A stretch of DNA of 64,000 nucleotides. Origin: an uncultured Dehalococcoidia bacterium (lineage in GTDB: Bacteria; Chloroflexota; Dehalococcoidia; Lucifugimonadales; UBA1127). Positions within the stretch are counted from its first letter, which is position 1; each line of letters starts with the position of its first letter. This document shows, piece after piece, positions 38,170 through 47,241 of the stretch. The translations under genes were made by a program, and so were the position numbers. The DNA is taken from assembly GCA_951812285.1 (NCBI GenBank), contig OX638292.1, forward strand, positions 864,774 to 928,773, given 5' to 3'. The notes beneath the pieces were generated by a model. It worked only from the letters and a program-made list of their open reading frames with translations. It was not told the origin of the DNA and searched no databases.

Positions 38170-40584
38170 TCAGTCCCCCTCGACCCGCAGGTCAGGCAGC
38201 CAGTTCAGCCATTTGGGCAGGTACCAGTTGCCGCGCCCCAGCACCTCCATGCTCGCGGGCACGAGGATTGAGCGCACAAGCGTCGCATCGAGGAGCACGG
38301 CGACCGCGAGGCCGAAGCCCATGAGCTGGTTGACCACCGTGTCGCCGGACGCGAATGCGCCGAACACCACCACCATGATGAGCGCCGCGCCCGTGATCAG
38401 CCCCGCCGTCGAGCGCAACCCGTAGGCGACGGCCTCGGTGTTGTTGCCCGTTTCGTCGTAGCGCTCGCGGATTCGGCTCAGCAGGAAGACGTGGTAGTCC
38501 ATCGACAGCCCGAAGAGGATGGTGAACAGGAAGAGCGGCAACCACGCGTCGATGACGTCTGCCTGCTGGAACCCGAACAGGTCCGCGCCCACGCCCTTCT
38601 GGAAGACCAGCACCAGCAGCCCGTAGGTCGCCCCCACGGAGAGCAGGTTCATGATGATGGCCTTGATCGGGATGACGATCGACCGGAACACCATCATCAG
38701 GATGATGAAGCTCAGCCCCAGCACAAAGACGAAGACGATGGGCGTGTACACGCTCACGATGTCGTAGAAGTCCGTGACCTCAGCCGTCAGGCCGGACACG
38801 AGGACCTCGGCGTCCACGCCCTCGAACGCCGGCGCCACGATGTCGCTGCGCAGCCGCCGCATCTCATCCGCCGCCTCCGGGCTCGCTGTCTTGCCCGGGT
38901 ACGGCACCGTCAGCAGCGCGAGGTCGCCCGCATCGTTGACCACCAGCGGGTTCGGCGGCACCGGGAAGCCGGCGTCCGCGACGAGCGCCGCCTGCAGCCG
39001 CTCGATGCCGCCCATCACGGCCGGGTCGTTGATGTTGCCGGAAATCACGATCTCCGCGGGCGTCAGGAACCCCGCCGGGTTCACCTCGCCCAGGGAGAAC
39101 TCCTCCTCGAACACCAGGAAGGCCTGCTTGGTCTCCGCCTTGTCGGGGTAGGAGTTGACGTCGTTCAGGCCGGTGCGGATGTCAAGGTAGAAGGAGGACA
39201 GCACCAGCATCGGCACGCCCACCAGCAGGATGCTCACCACCGGCATCTTGGTGACCACCCGCGTGATGGTGTCCCAGAAGCCGTGCTCGTTCTCCTCCGG
39301 GCTCTTGAGCGAGAACCGCTTGAGAAAGCCGATGGACAGGAAGTCGATCCGGTGCCCAAGCAGCGTGAGCACCGCCGGCAGCAGCGTCAGCGTCGCAGCC
39401 AGCGTCGCGATGACGACGAGGATCGCGCCGAGCGCCAGCGACTGGTAGAAGGACGCTGGGACAACTAGCAGCCCAAGCAGCGCCAGCACCACCGTCGCGC
39501 CGCTGAACAGCACCGTGCGGTTCGCCGTGTCGCCCGTCCGCCCGACGGCCTCCTTCGGCGACAGCCCGTGCAACAGCTCCTCCTTGAACCGAGAGACGAT
39601 GACCAGCGAGTAGTCTATCCCCACCGCCAGACCCAACATGACGACCATCACGGTCACGAAGAACAGCAGCGGCGACGCCTGCCCGATGACCGCAACCACC
39701 GCGAGCGCAACCACGATGGAGAGGATGGCCAGGCCCAGCGGTAGCAGCGTCGCTACCACCGCGCCGAAGAGCAGCAGCAGCACCAGCAGCGCGACCGGCA
39801 CGCCGAACTGCTCGCCCTGCTGCAGGTCTTGCTCGGAGAGCTCGTTGTTCTCGTACGCCGTGCTCGCCGACCCGCCGATGAGCACGCGGAAGCCGTCGAC
39901 TCCGTTCAGCTCCTCGACGACGTGGAGGACCTCCGCGACGTTGTCCGTCGCTTCCTCGGTGTCGCCCGCCATCGTGTAGTGCATCAGCACCGTGTTTCGC
40001 GCCGGCGAGACCATGATGGCCAGCAGCTGCTGCGCCTGCTGCGGGTCGGACAGGAGCGCGAGGAGTTGCCCGGCCTGCTCCGGCGCCGCCAGCAGCCCTG
40101 CCACCAGCTCCTCCTGCCCGGCCGCCGCGCCGAGCGCCTGCAGCTGCTGCATCTCCTCGGGCGAGAACGGCGGCGTGATGCCGAGCTGTTGCACCACGGC
40201 CGCGCCCTGTAGGACCTGGTCGGCATGGTAGTAGTGATACAGCAGAGGATTATCACCAAGACCGCCTGAGATTATCTCAGGACCAAGCGAGGAAATGTTT
40301 GCGTGCACTTCCTCCACCTTCGCGCGGAACGCCTCGTCGTCCACCGTCAGCGACGGCGATTGCACGACGACGATCTCCGCCAGCTTCTGCGGCCCGCGGA
40401 GCTTCTCCTCCAGCAGCGCGGCGCCCTTCTCCGAGTCGTACTGCCCTCCGATCCGCAGGTCGGTCGTCGTGGCGCTCGGCAGCAGCTCCCCGGCGACGCC
40501 AAGGGCGACGACGAGCAGGATGACCCACACGATGATCGTGCGGAGCGGGTGGTTGGCACACATGCGAGCGAGGGCGCCTGTCAT
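38170..40584 (-). CDS. MMPL-family RND-like lipid/drug exporter
   Basis: The start is ATG 40584 (MTGALARMCANHP) after AGGAAGA; the frame upstream to 40686 overlaps the neighbouring promoter. 804 aa with two repeats of one helix, a large extracytoplasmic domain and five helices. MMPL hallmarks are GLAVGIDYSLVIVSRFKEEL near residue 325 and FGLSMDYHVFLLSRIRERYD near residue 710. Family members export lipids, hydrophobic signals or drugs using the proton gradient. It is divergent from the imuB-dnaE2 cassette. Confidence 0.93.
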   Translation of the reverse strand: MTGALARMCANHPLRTIIVWVILLVVALGVAGELLPSATTTDLRIGGQYDSEKGAALLEEKLRGPQKLAEIVVVQSPSLTVDDEAFRAKVEEVHANISSLGPEIISGGLGDNPLLYHYYHADQVLQGAAVVQQLGITPPFSPEEMQQLQALGAAAGQEELVAGLLAAPEQAGQLLALLSDPQQAQQLLAIMVSPARNTVLMHYTMAGDTEEATDNVAEVLHVVEELNGVDGFRVLIGGSASTAYENNELSEQDLQQGEQFGVPVALLVLLLLFGAVVATLLPLGLAILSIVVALAVVAVIGQASPLLFFVTVMVVMLGLAVGIDYSLVIVSRFKEELLHGLSPKEAVGRTGDTANRTVLFSGATVVLALLGLLVVPASFYQSLALGAILVVIATLAATLTLLPAVLTLLGHRIDFLSIGFLKRFSLKSPEENEHGFWDTITRVVTKMPVVSILLVGVPMLVLSSFYLDIRTGLNDVNSYPDKAETKQAFLVFEEEFSLGEVNPAGFLTPAEIVISGNINDPAVMGGIERLQAALVADAGFPVPPNPLVVNDAGDLALLTVPYPGKTASPEAADEMRRLRSDIVAPAFEGVDAEVLVSGLTAEVTDFYDIVSVYTPIVFVFVLGLSFIILMMVFRSIVIPIKAIIMNLLSVGATYGLLVLVFQKGVGADLFGFQQADVIDAWLPLFLFTILFGLSMDYHVFLLSRIRERYDETGNNTEAVAYGLRSTAGLITGAALIMVVVFGAFASGDTVVNQLMGFGLAVAVLLDATLVRSILVPASMEVLGRGNWYLPKWLNWLPDLRVEGD

Positions 40585-40669
40585 TCTATTCTTCCTGCCT
40601 TTCCTGTAATACGAATGCGGCACTATCCTACCACAAGGCGTACGCAGCAAATGGCCCGGTTCCCGCCTC

Positions 40670-40698
40670 TTGACAAAAGAACACATGTTCTATACCAT
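40670..40698 (+). promoter_or_regulatory. SOS-type promoter of imuB-dnaE2 with a LexA box
   Basis: TTGACA (40670-40675), 17 bases, then TACCAT (40693-40698), or TATACC two bases earlier. The spacer holds AGAAC-ACAT-GTTCT (40678-40691), a full match to the Gram-positive-type LexA/DinR site GAAC-N4-GTTC, which is also the type reported for Dehalococcoides. LexA bound between -35 and -10 would repress the cassette until DNA damage. Confidence 0.85.
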
Positions 40699-40743
40699 CC
40701 GCTCACCCACTCCTGTGCGGGATTTCTCTATCTGGGAGCGCCT

Positions 40744-42189
40744 GTGAGAGTCGCCTGCGTCGTCATCACCCACCTCCGCGCCAAGGTCGAGATGCGCCGT
40801 CACCCCCACCTCGCCGAGCGGCCCGTCGTCATCGTCGACCGCTCCCACGGCCGGCCCGCCGTCGCCGACCACTTCCCCGCCGCGACGGGCGTCGCCGCCG
40901 GCATGACGCTGGAGCAGGCCCTCTCCCTTCACGCAGGCGCCGTCGCCATCGACGCCGACGAGCCCGCCTACCGCAAGGCCTTCCAGCAGGCCGTGACCGT
41001 CCTCCAGAGCGTCAGCGACCGCGTCGAGGCCGGGGAGCTCGGCGAGGCCTACGTGCAGCTCGACGGCCTGCAGGAGATGTACCGCGGCGAGGCCCGCCTC
41101 GTCTGCGCCCTCGTCGACGCCCTGCCCGCCTACCTGCGCCCCCGCATGGGCGTCGCCGACGCCAAGTTCCCCGCCTTCGTGGCCGCGCTGAACAGCGCGC
41201 CCGGCGGCGCGGCGCAGGTCCCGCCCGCCGCCGCCGCCTTCCTCGCGCCGCACTCCGTCGACCTGCTCCCCCTGTCCGACGAGGACCGGCTGCGCCTCCA
41301 CCGCTTCGGCCTGCACACCATGGGCCACGTCGCCGCCATGCACCCCGACGCCTTCACCGCGCAGTTCGGCGCCGAGGGCCGCCGCGCCTGGGAGCTCTGC
41401 CACGGCGTCGACGACGACCCCGTCGTGCCGCTCCCGTGCGAGGAGTCCGTCACCGAGCACACCGCGCTCCCCTTCGCCTCCACCTCCGTCGAGCTGCTCC
41501 TGACGGCCGTCGACACGCTGCTCAAGCGCGCCTACTCCCGCCCGCAGATGCAGGGCCGCTACGCCGGCCGCGCCGAGCTCGCCTGCATCCTGGAGCGCGC
41601 CGCGCCCTGGGAGCGTCCCGTCAACTTCAAGCAAGCTGTCGGGAGCTGGGAGCGCGCCTCCCTTCTCGTGCGCCGCCAGCTCGAGACCGGCCTGCCGGAG
41701 GCGCCCGTCGAGGAGATGACCCTCGCCCTCGCCGGCATCACCGGCGAGGCCGGCGTGCAGTCCGGCCTCTTCCACGACGTCAAGCGCGACCGCCGCGAGC
41801 GGCTCATGGAGGCCGAGCGCCAGATCCAGACCCGCTCCAGCGGCGTCCAGGGCCTCTACCGCGTCGTCGACGTCGCCCCCTGGCACCCCGCGCCCGAGAT
41901 GCGCGCCGTGCAGGTCCCCATCGACCCGGCGGGCCGCGACGGCATGAAGCCGCTCGCCGAGCCCGTCTCCGTCGCCGTCCGCGAGGGCCCCGGCCGCGAG
42001 CCGGAGGCCGTCCGCCTCGGCAGGCAGTGGCACCCCCTCGGCGGCGTCGAGGACCGCTGGAGCTTCGACCTCTGGTGGATGCCCCAGCCCGTGCGCCGCA
42101 CCTACTACCGCGTCAGCCGTGAGGACGGCGGGCAGCTCATCCTCTTCCGGGACCAGCACGACGCTTGCTGGTACCAGCAGTCCGCGTAG
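40744..42189 (+). CDS. imuB: ImuB-like Y-family polymerase homologue, catalytically inactive
   Basis: The start is GTG 40744 (VRVACVVITHL) behind GGGAG. 481 aa with Y-family palm and little-finger resemblance, but the catalytic carboxylates are lost: the N-terminal strand reads VVITHLRAKVEM instead of an Asp-bearing motif, and the SIDE motif is LGEAYVQLD. That is the state of ImuB, an adaptor that brings the DnaE2 polymerase to damaged DNA through the sliding clamp. It lies 9 bases upstream of dnaE2 under a LexA box, the classic mutagenesis cassette, here without imuA. Confidence 0.88.
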   Translation: MRVACVVITHLRAKVEMRRHPHLAERPVVIVDRSHGRPAVADHFPAATGVAAGMTLEQALSLHAGAVAIDADEPAYRKAFQQAVTVLQSVSDRVEAGELGEAYVQLDGLQEMYRGEARLVCALVDALPAYLRPRMGVADAKFPAFVAALNSAPGGAAQVPPAAAAFLAPHSVDLLPLSDEDRLRLHRFGLHTMGHVAAMHPDAFTAQFGAEGRRAWELCHGVDDDPVVPLPCEESVTEHTALPFASTSVELLLTAVDTLLKRAYSRPQMQGRYAGRAELACILERAAPWERPVNFKQAVGSWERASLLVRRQLETGLPEAPVEEMTLALAGITGEAGVQSGLFHDVKRDRRERLMEAERQIQTRSSGVQGLYRVVDVAPWHPAPEMRAVQVPIDPAGRDGMKPLAEPVSVAVREGPGREPEAVRLGRQWHPLGGVEDRWSFDLWWMPQPVRRTYYRVSREDGGQLILFRDQHDACWYQQSA

Positions 42190-42198
42190 GCGAGGCCC

Positions 42199-45100
42199 AT
42201 GCAGGCCGGATACGTGGAGCTGCACGCCAAGAGCTTCTACTCCTTCGGGGAGGGGGCATCCCACGCCCACGAGCTCCTGGCGCAGGCCCGCGAGTACGGC
42301 TACCCGGCCCTCGCGCTGACCGACGCCAACCTCTGCGGCGCGCTGGAGTTCGCGCGGCTGGCCCGCAGCCTCGGCGTGCAGCCCGTCACCGGCGGCGAGC
42401 TCACCCTGCGCGACGGCTCGCGCATCGTGCTGCTGGCCGCGACCCGGCAGGGCTACGCCAACCTCTCGCGCCTCTTCACCCTCGCCAACGCCGTCGACCG
42501 CCGCGAGCCGCGCCTCGACCCCGCCTGCCTCGCCGACCACGCCGAGGGGCTCGTCCTCCTCACCGGCGGCCGCGGCGGCCCCCTCGACGCCCTGCTCGCG
42601 CAGGGCCGCCACGCCGAGGCCCGCGGCCTCCTCCACGACTGCCTTGAGTGGTTCGGCCCCGGCGCCGTCTACGTCGAGCTCCAGCAGAACTTCCTGCAGG
42701 GCGACACCCGCCGCTGCCGTGAGCTCGCCGGCCTCGCCGCCGCCGTGGACGCACCCGTCGTCGCCACCAACGACGTCCACTACCACGCGCCCGAGCGCTA
42801 CCGGCTGCAGCACGCCCTCGTCGCCGCCAGGCGCAACACCACCATCGACCGCGCGCTGCCCTTCATCCGCCCCAACCACCACCTGCACCTGAAGACGTCG
42901 TCGCAGATGCAGCGCCTCTTCCGCGAGCGCCCGGACGCCCTCGCGAACACCCTCTGCATCGCCGAGCGGTGCGCATTCGACCTCAGCGCCGACCTTGGCT
43001 ACACGCTGCCCGCGCCCCAGTTCCCGGAGGGCTACTCCGCCGAGAGCTTCCTGCGCCGCCTCTGCCTGGAGGCCGCCGAGCGCCGCTTCGGGGCCGTTAC
43101 TCCCCGCGTCCGCGAGCGGCTGGAGGAGGAGTTTCGCCTCATCAACCGGCACGGCCTCGCCGGCTTCCTGCTCCTCTACCGGGAGATCGTCCTCCTGGCC
43201 CAGCGGATCATGGAGGAGAAGGGCCTGGTCCACCCGGAGACCCCGCTGGAGGAGCGCCCGCCCGGCCGCGGCCGCGGCTCATCCGTCGCCCTGCTGGTGG
43301 GCTACCTCATCGGCATCAGCCACGTCGATCCCCTGCGCTGGGACCTGACGCTGGAGCGCTTCATCTCAGAGGACATGAGCATGCTCCCGGACATTGACCT
43401 CGACTTCCCCCGCGCCCTCCGCGACGACCTCATCGGCCGCGTGCACCGCCACTTCGGACCCGAGTACGCCGTGCTCGCGGGCGCCGTCGCCACGTACTCG
43501 GTCAAGGGCATCGTGCAGGATCTCGGCAAGGCGCTCGGGCTCCCGCGCGAGGACCTGAGGCTCCTCTCGAAGCAGCTCTACTCGCAGGACGCCGAGGACC
43601 TCCGCGCCGAGATGCTCGAGATGCCCGCCTTCCGCGACCGCGTCGACGCCCCCGGCTGGCGTGAGTTCGTCGAGCTGGCGCCGCAGCTCATGGACGCACC
43701 GCGCAGCCTCGGCCAGCACGTCGGCGGCATGATCCTCAGCGACGCCCCCATCCCGGAGATGGTGCCCATCCGCGCCGGCGCCATGGACGGCCGCTACATC
43801 ATGGACTGGAACAAGGACAGCGTCGCGGACGCCAACTTCGCCAAGATCGACATCCTCTCCCTGCCCGTGCTCGACCAGATCGAGGAGGCGCTCGACATGA
43901 TCGATGCACGCGAGGGCGCCCGCCCCGACATCAGCAAGCTCGACCCGCAGGACGCCGCCGTCTACGACATGATCAATGCCGGCAACTCCCGGGGCGTCTT
44001 CCTGCTGCAGTCCCCCGCGCAGCTCAAGATGGGCCAGCGCCTCAAGTCGCGAAACCTCCTCGACCTCGCCTACCAGGTCGCTCTCATCCGCCCGGGCGTC
44101 GGCGTGCAGGGCAGCGCCGTCAGCCAGTTCGTCGAGCGCTATCGCCACGGCGTGCCCTGGGACTATGACCACCCCCTCGAGCGGCGCGCCCTGGAGCGCG
44201 GCTACGGCATCATCGTCTGGCAGGAGCAGGTCGTGCAGCTCGTCGTCGATGTCGCCGGCATGACCGCCGCGGAGGCGGACGAGCTCCGCCGCGCCTTCGC
44301 CCGCCCCAACAACGCCCACCTCATCGCCATGCACTGGGAGCGGTTCCGGGAGGGAGCGCGGCGCAACGGCGTGCCGGAGGAGGCCGCCCGAAAAATCTTC
44401 GCCAAGATCAACGGCCACTACATGTTCCCGGAGTCCCACTCCCACGCCTTCGCCGTCACCGCGTTCCAGGCGGCGTGGCTCAAGCGCTATCACCCCGTCG
44501 AGTTCTTTGCCGCGCTGCTGAATAACCAGCCCATGGGCTTCTACCCGCTGGAGACGCTGAAGGAGGACGCCCGACGCTTCGGCGTGCCCGTGCTCAACCC
44601 GTGCGTCAACCGCAGCCAGGCGCGCTGCACCCCTGCGAACGGCTCCGTGCTGGCAGGGCTGCAGTTCATCAAGGACGTCGGCGAGGAGTCGGCGAAGGCC
44701 ATCGTCCGCGAGCGCGATCTGCACGGGCCGTACACCGACGCGGGCGACCTCGTCCGCCGCACGGGCCTGAAGCCGCAGGCCGCGCTGTCCCTCACGATGG
44801 CCGGCGCCTTCGACGCCGTGACCCCCAACCGGCGACGCGCCCTCTGGGACGCCGGCCTCTCCATCCGTCCGACCCGCGGCGGCCAGCGCGCCTTCCCCAT
44901 GCCCGACGACGGCAACGCGCCCCCGCTCGCCGACTTCTCTGACGAGGAGAAGATGATGGGCGAGTACCGCGCGATGGGCATGTACCCGCGCGGCCACGTC
45001 ATGCAGTTCGTGCGCCCCAGCCTGCCGCGCCACGTGCTCCCGACGGCCGAGGTCGAGTGGGCCGCTGACGACGCGCCCGTGCAGGTGGCCGGGTGGCCCG

Positions 45101-45345
45101 TCGCCCGCCAGCACCCCCGCGGCAAGTCCGGCACCGTCTTCGTCACCGTCGAGGACGAGACCGGCGACGTCCAGCTCATCGTCTGGCCCCACGTCTTCGC
45201 CAAGTACCGCCGAGAGATCGCCGGCAACCTCATCCTCGCCCACGGCACCGTCTCCCGCCACGACGGCACCACCAACATCATGGTCACCCGCGTAGACCCC
45301 ATCCGCACCCGAGCCCCCCTCCCCACCTCCCACAACTGGCGCTAG
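42199..45345 (+). CDS. dnaE2: Error-prone DNA polymerase III alpha subunit DnaE2 (ImuC)
   Basis: 1048 aa, the DnaE2 length. An N-terminal PHP domain is followed by the C-family polymerase core with GRGSSVALLVGYLIGISHVD (about residue 354), the catalytic PDIDLDF (Asp398, Asp400, Asp402), a helix-hairpin-helix region and a C-terminal OB fold (SGTVFVTVEDETGDVQLIVW). The PHP metal motif is degenerate: HAKS instead of HxHS and LTDAN instead of LTDHD. It performs translesion synthesis and induced mutagenesis with ImuB. Its stop is followed at once by a repeat-rich region. Confidence 0.93.
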   Translation: MQAGYVELHAKSFYSFGEGASHAHELLAQAREYGYPALALTDANLCGALEFARLARSLGVQPVTGGELTLRDGSRIVLLAATRQGYANLSRLFTLANAVDRREPRLDPACLADHAEGLVLLTGGRGGPLDALLAQGRHAEARGLLHDCLEWFGPGAVYVELQQNFLQGDTRRCRELAGLAAAVDAPVVATNDVHYHAPERYRLQHALVAARRNTTIDRALPFIRPNHHLHLKTSSQMQRLFRERPDALANTLCIAERCAFDLSADLGYTLPAPQFPEGYSAESFLRRLCLEAAERRFGAVTPRVRERLEEEFRLINRHGLAGFLLLYREIVLLAQRIMEEKGLVHPETPLEERPPGRGRGSSVALLVGYLIGISHVDPLRWDLTLERFISEDMSMLPDIDLDFPRALRDDLIGRVHRHFGPEYAVLAGAVATYSVKGIVQDLGKALGLPREDLRLLSKQLYSQDAEDLRAEMLEMPAFRDRVDAPGWREFVELAPQLMDAPRSLGQHVGGMILSDAPIPEMVPIRAGAMDGRYIMDWNKDSVADANFAKIDILSLPVLDQIEEALDMIDAREGARPDISKLDPQDAAVYDMINAGNSRGVFLLQSPAQLKMGQRLKSRNLLDLAYQVALIRPGVGVQGSAVSQFVERYRHGVPWDYDHPLERRALERGYGIIVWQEQVVQLVVDVAGMTAAEADELRRAFARPNNAHLIAMHWERFREGARRNGVPEEAARKIFAKINGHYMFPESHSHAFAVTAFQAAWLKRYHPVEFFAALLNNQPMGFYPLETLKEDARRFGVPVLNPCVNRSQARCTPANGSVLAGLQFIKDVGEESAKAIVRERDLHGPYTDAGDLVRRTGLKPQAALSLTMAGAFDAVTPNRRRALWDAGLSIRPTRGGQRAFPMPDDGNAPPLADFSDEEKMMGEYRAMGMYPRGHVMQFVRPSLPRHVLPTAEVEWAADDAPVQVAGWPVARQHPRGKSGTVFVTVEDETGDVQLIVWPHVFAKYRREIAGNLILAHGTVSRHDGTTNIMVTRVDPIRTRAPLPTSHNWR

Positions 45346-45350
45346 CCCCC

Positions 45351-45803
45351 CGTCGTTCCCGTGAAGCTTGCCCCGTACCCCGATACGGGGACGGGAACCC
45401 AGGGCACGGGCGGACGCGTGGGGCCGTCCCCACTCCACGCGCCCCCACCGCCGACCGCGCCTCCCAACCGTCGTTCCCACCCACCCGTCGTTCCCGTGAA
45501 AACGGGAACCCAGGGCAGGGGTGTAGCGGGGCGGCGTCCCCCCTCCACGCGCCCCCACCCCCGACCGCGCCTCCCAACCGTCGTTCCCACCCCCCCGTCG
45601 TTCCCGCGAAAGCGGGAACCCAGGGCAGGGGTGTAGCGGGGCGGCGTCCCCCCACCCTGACACGCACCCCCCGCGCGAAAGCCGCAGCCCCCGTTACCCT
45701 ATCCCCATGCAAGCGCTCACCGCCACCCCCACCCTCGTTCCCACCCACCGTCGTTCCCGCGAAAGCGGGAACCCAGGGCAGGGGTGTAGCGGGGTGGCGT
45801 CCC
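45351..45803. repeat. Array of four REP-like palindromic repeats in a 110-150 bp period
   Basis: Four copies start at 45351, 45486, 45596 and 45749. Each has the form GTTCCCGC-GAAA-GCGGGAAC followed by CCAGGG (stem with a GNRA-type tetraloop), and the last three continue CAGGGGTGTAGCGGG. Copy 1 is a nested form in which a second hairpin, CCCCGTA-N6-TACGGGG, sits inside the loop. Between copies lies a shared C-rich stretch with CTCCACGCGCCCCCACC. No ORF here has coding character. The region 45346-46521 has no gene that I can support. Confidence 0.8.
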
Positions 45804-45840
45804 ACCTATGACACGGGCCCCTCGCGCAAACACCCCAGCC

Positions 45841-46020
45841 TCCGTTACCCTCCTCCCATGACATGCATACCCATCCACCACCAGAACGGCGTGCCACGAC
45901 TATGTGAGAGGGTGCCCCTTTTGCAAAAAATTCCGACTCATAGCTGTTTTGCGACACCTTCCCTTCAAAACGAAGGGCAAACAACCTCCCCGTCAGCTAC
46001 GGACATAACGCAACGAATGT
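45841..46020 (+). repeat. Diverged intergenic element, copy A
   Basis: It shares ordered blocks with 46203-46434: a TTACCCT-N3-CCCATG start, GCAAAAAATT then CGACTCATAGC, and CAACCTCCCCGTCAGCTA. It folds with TAGCTG/CAGCTA outside and CCCTTC-AAAAC-GAAGGG (45961-45977) inside. Its first block also occurs once more near 45690-45711. Confidence 0.45.
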
Positions 46021-46104
46021 CAAAACAATGGAATGGAGAGGGGCCGATGCGGCAGCCAACCCCACAACCAACCTCCGTCGCAATCCCCCAACCCCTCCGC
46101 CTCT

Positions 46105-46128
46105 ATCCCGGCGGAGGCCGGGATCCAG
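46105..46128. repeat. Fifth palindromic repeat, variant sequence
   Basis: ATCCCGGC-GGAG-GCCGGGAT-CCAG has the same design as the four upstream repeats (8-bp stem, four-base loop, CCAG tail) but compensated stem bases. Confidence 0.65.
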
Positions 46129-46202
46129 CGGAGGAGCGCCCCCGCATGGACCACCCCATCACCCCCAACCCTGCCACAACCACGTTGCCCGAAAGCCCAA
46201 CC

Positions 46203-46434
46203 CACGGCTACCCTCACCTCATGGAACACATCGAGGGACGCAACCACACCAACCGGCGCCTCAGCATTACCAGGAACATCGTTGCCTGCATATTCGCGCA
46301 CAGCTACGAAGAGTACAGAATCAGGCGGTTGCCCCCCATGAAAAAAATTTTCGGCTTGTAGCCAAGATGTGCCGCATCCGCTACAAGCCTGACAACAAAA
46401 TAACCTCCCCCGCCACTAGGGATGTAAATGAATA
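46203..46434 (+). repeat. Diverged intergenic element, copy B
   Basis: Same block order as 45841-46020: CTACCCT-N3-CCTCATG, GAAAAAAATTTTCGGCTTGTAGC, AACCTCCCCCGCCACTAGGG. A perfect 10-bp stem GGCTTGTAGC/GCTACAAGCC (46353-46389) contains an inner GATG/CATC stem. A 46-codon frame (46221-46361) starts at its ATG but has no ribosome site. It may be a non-autonomous mobile element or a structured RNA. Confidence 0.45.
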
Positions 46435-46521
46435 AATTGGTGAGTGTCGCACCCCCGGCGCCCGTGACATCACCCGTCCAGCCGTAGGAAAATACGCACA
46501 CCCAAGGGAAGGAGCGCGACC

Positions 46522-47193
46522 ATGTGCGGACGCTACAGCCTAGTCGCGGGGGCGGACCAGCTTGCCCTCCGCTTTGACTTCGACGCGGGCGGCCTCGACC
46601 TCGCGCCCAACTTCAACGTCGCGCCCACCCAGTCGGTGCTCACCGTCCGCGCCGCCGAGGGCCCCCACCGCGAGGCCGCCCTCATGCGCTGGGGCCTCAT
46701 CCCCTCGTGGGCCAAGGACAAGTCCATCGGCTACCGCATGATCAACGCCCGCGCAGAGACCGTCGCCGAGCGCCCCAGCTACCGCACCGCCCTCCAGCGC
46801 CGCCGCTGCCTCGTCATTGCCGACGGCTTCTACGAGTGGCAGCGCGAGGGCAAGGCGCGCCGTCCCATGCGCATCACCCTCCGCTCCGGCGAGCCCTTCG
46901 CCTTCGCCGGCCTCTGGGAGACCTGGCGCGACCCCGAGGGCGAGCGCATCCAGTCCTGCACCATCATCACCACCGCGCCCAACGGCCTCGTCAGCTCGAT
47001 CCACGACCGCATGCCCGTCATCCTCCCGCCGGACCTGGAGGACCTCTGGCTGGACCCGGAAGTGAAGGACTCCGCCATCCTCGCGGACATCCTCGCCCCC
47101 TACCCGGCGGAGCACATGCAGGCCTACGAGGTCTCCGCCCTGGTGAACTCCGTCAAGAACAACACCCCGGACGTCATCCGCCGCGTGGAGTAG
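46522..47193 (+). CDS. SRAP (HMCES/YedK-type) abasic-site peptidase-like protein
   Basis: 223 aa. Cys2 of MCGRYSL is the catalytic residue that crosslinks to abasic sites after Met removal. Also conserved are the NARAET asparagine near residue 75, DGFYEW glutamate and the HDRMP histidine. SRAP proteins shield abasic sites in single-stranded DNA and are named for their link to SOS genes, which fits the LexA-controlled imuB-dnaE2 pair just upstream. No LexA box is seen in front of this gene. GGAAGGAG ribosome site. Confidence 0.95.
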   Translation: MCGRYSLVAGADQLALRFDFDAGGLDLAPNFNVAPTQSVLTVRAAEGPHREAALMRWGLIPSWAKDKSIGYRMINARAETVAERPSYRTALQRRRCLVIADGFYEWQREGKARRPMRITLRSGEPFAFAGLWETWRDPEGERIQSCTIITTAPNGLVSSIHDRMPVILPPDLEDLWLDPEVKDSAILADILAPYPAEHMQAYEVSALVNSVKNNTPDVIRRVE

Positions 47194-47241
47194 TGCGGTA
47201 AGTCTGTACATAACCAGCAAATGCGATTGAGGAAGGCCACC

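Noticed and set aside
40690..43233. 847-codon minus-strand ORF
   Set aside because: Shadow of imuB and dnaE2, caused by high GC content; composition is repetitive Val/Gly/Glu without any domain.
43366..45663. 765-codon minus-strand ORF
   Set aside because: Antisense to dnaE2, which has full polymerase motifs.
45351..45803. CRISPR array
   Set aside because: Spacing is unequal (135, 110, 153 bases), the intervening segments are themselves repeats, units are strong palindromes with CCAG tails, and no cas gene is near.
46221..46361. 46-codon ORF in repeat copy B
   Set aside because: No ribosome site, no conservation of the frame in copy A, and its end lies inside a perfect hairpin.
45093..46361. 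422-codon plus-strand ORF across the repeats
   Set aside because: It starts in another frame of dnaE2 and continues through palindromic repeats; Pro/Arg/Thr-rich composition only.
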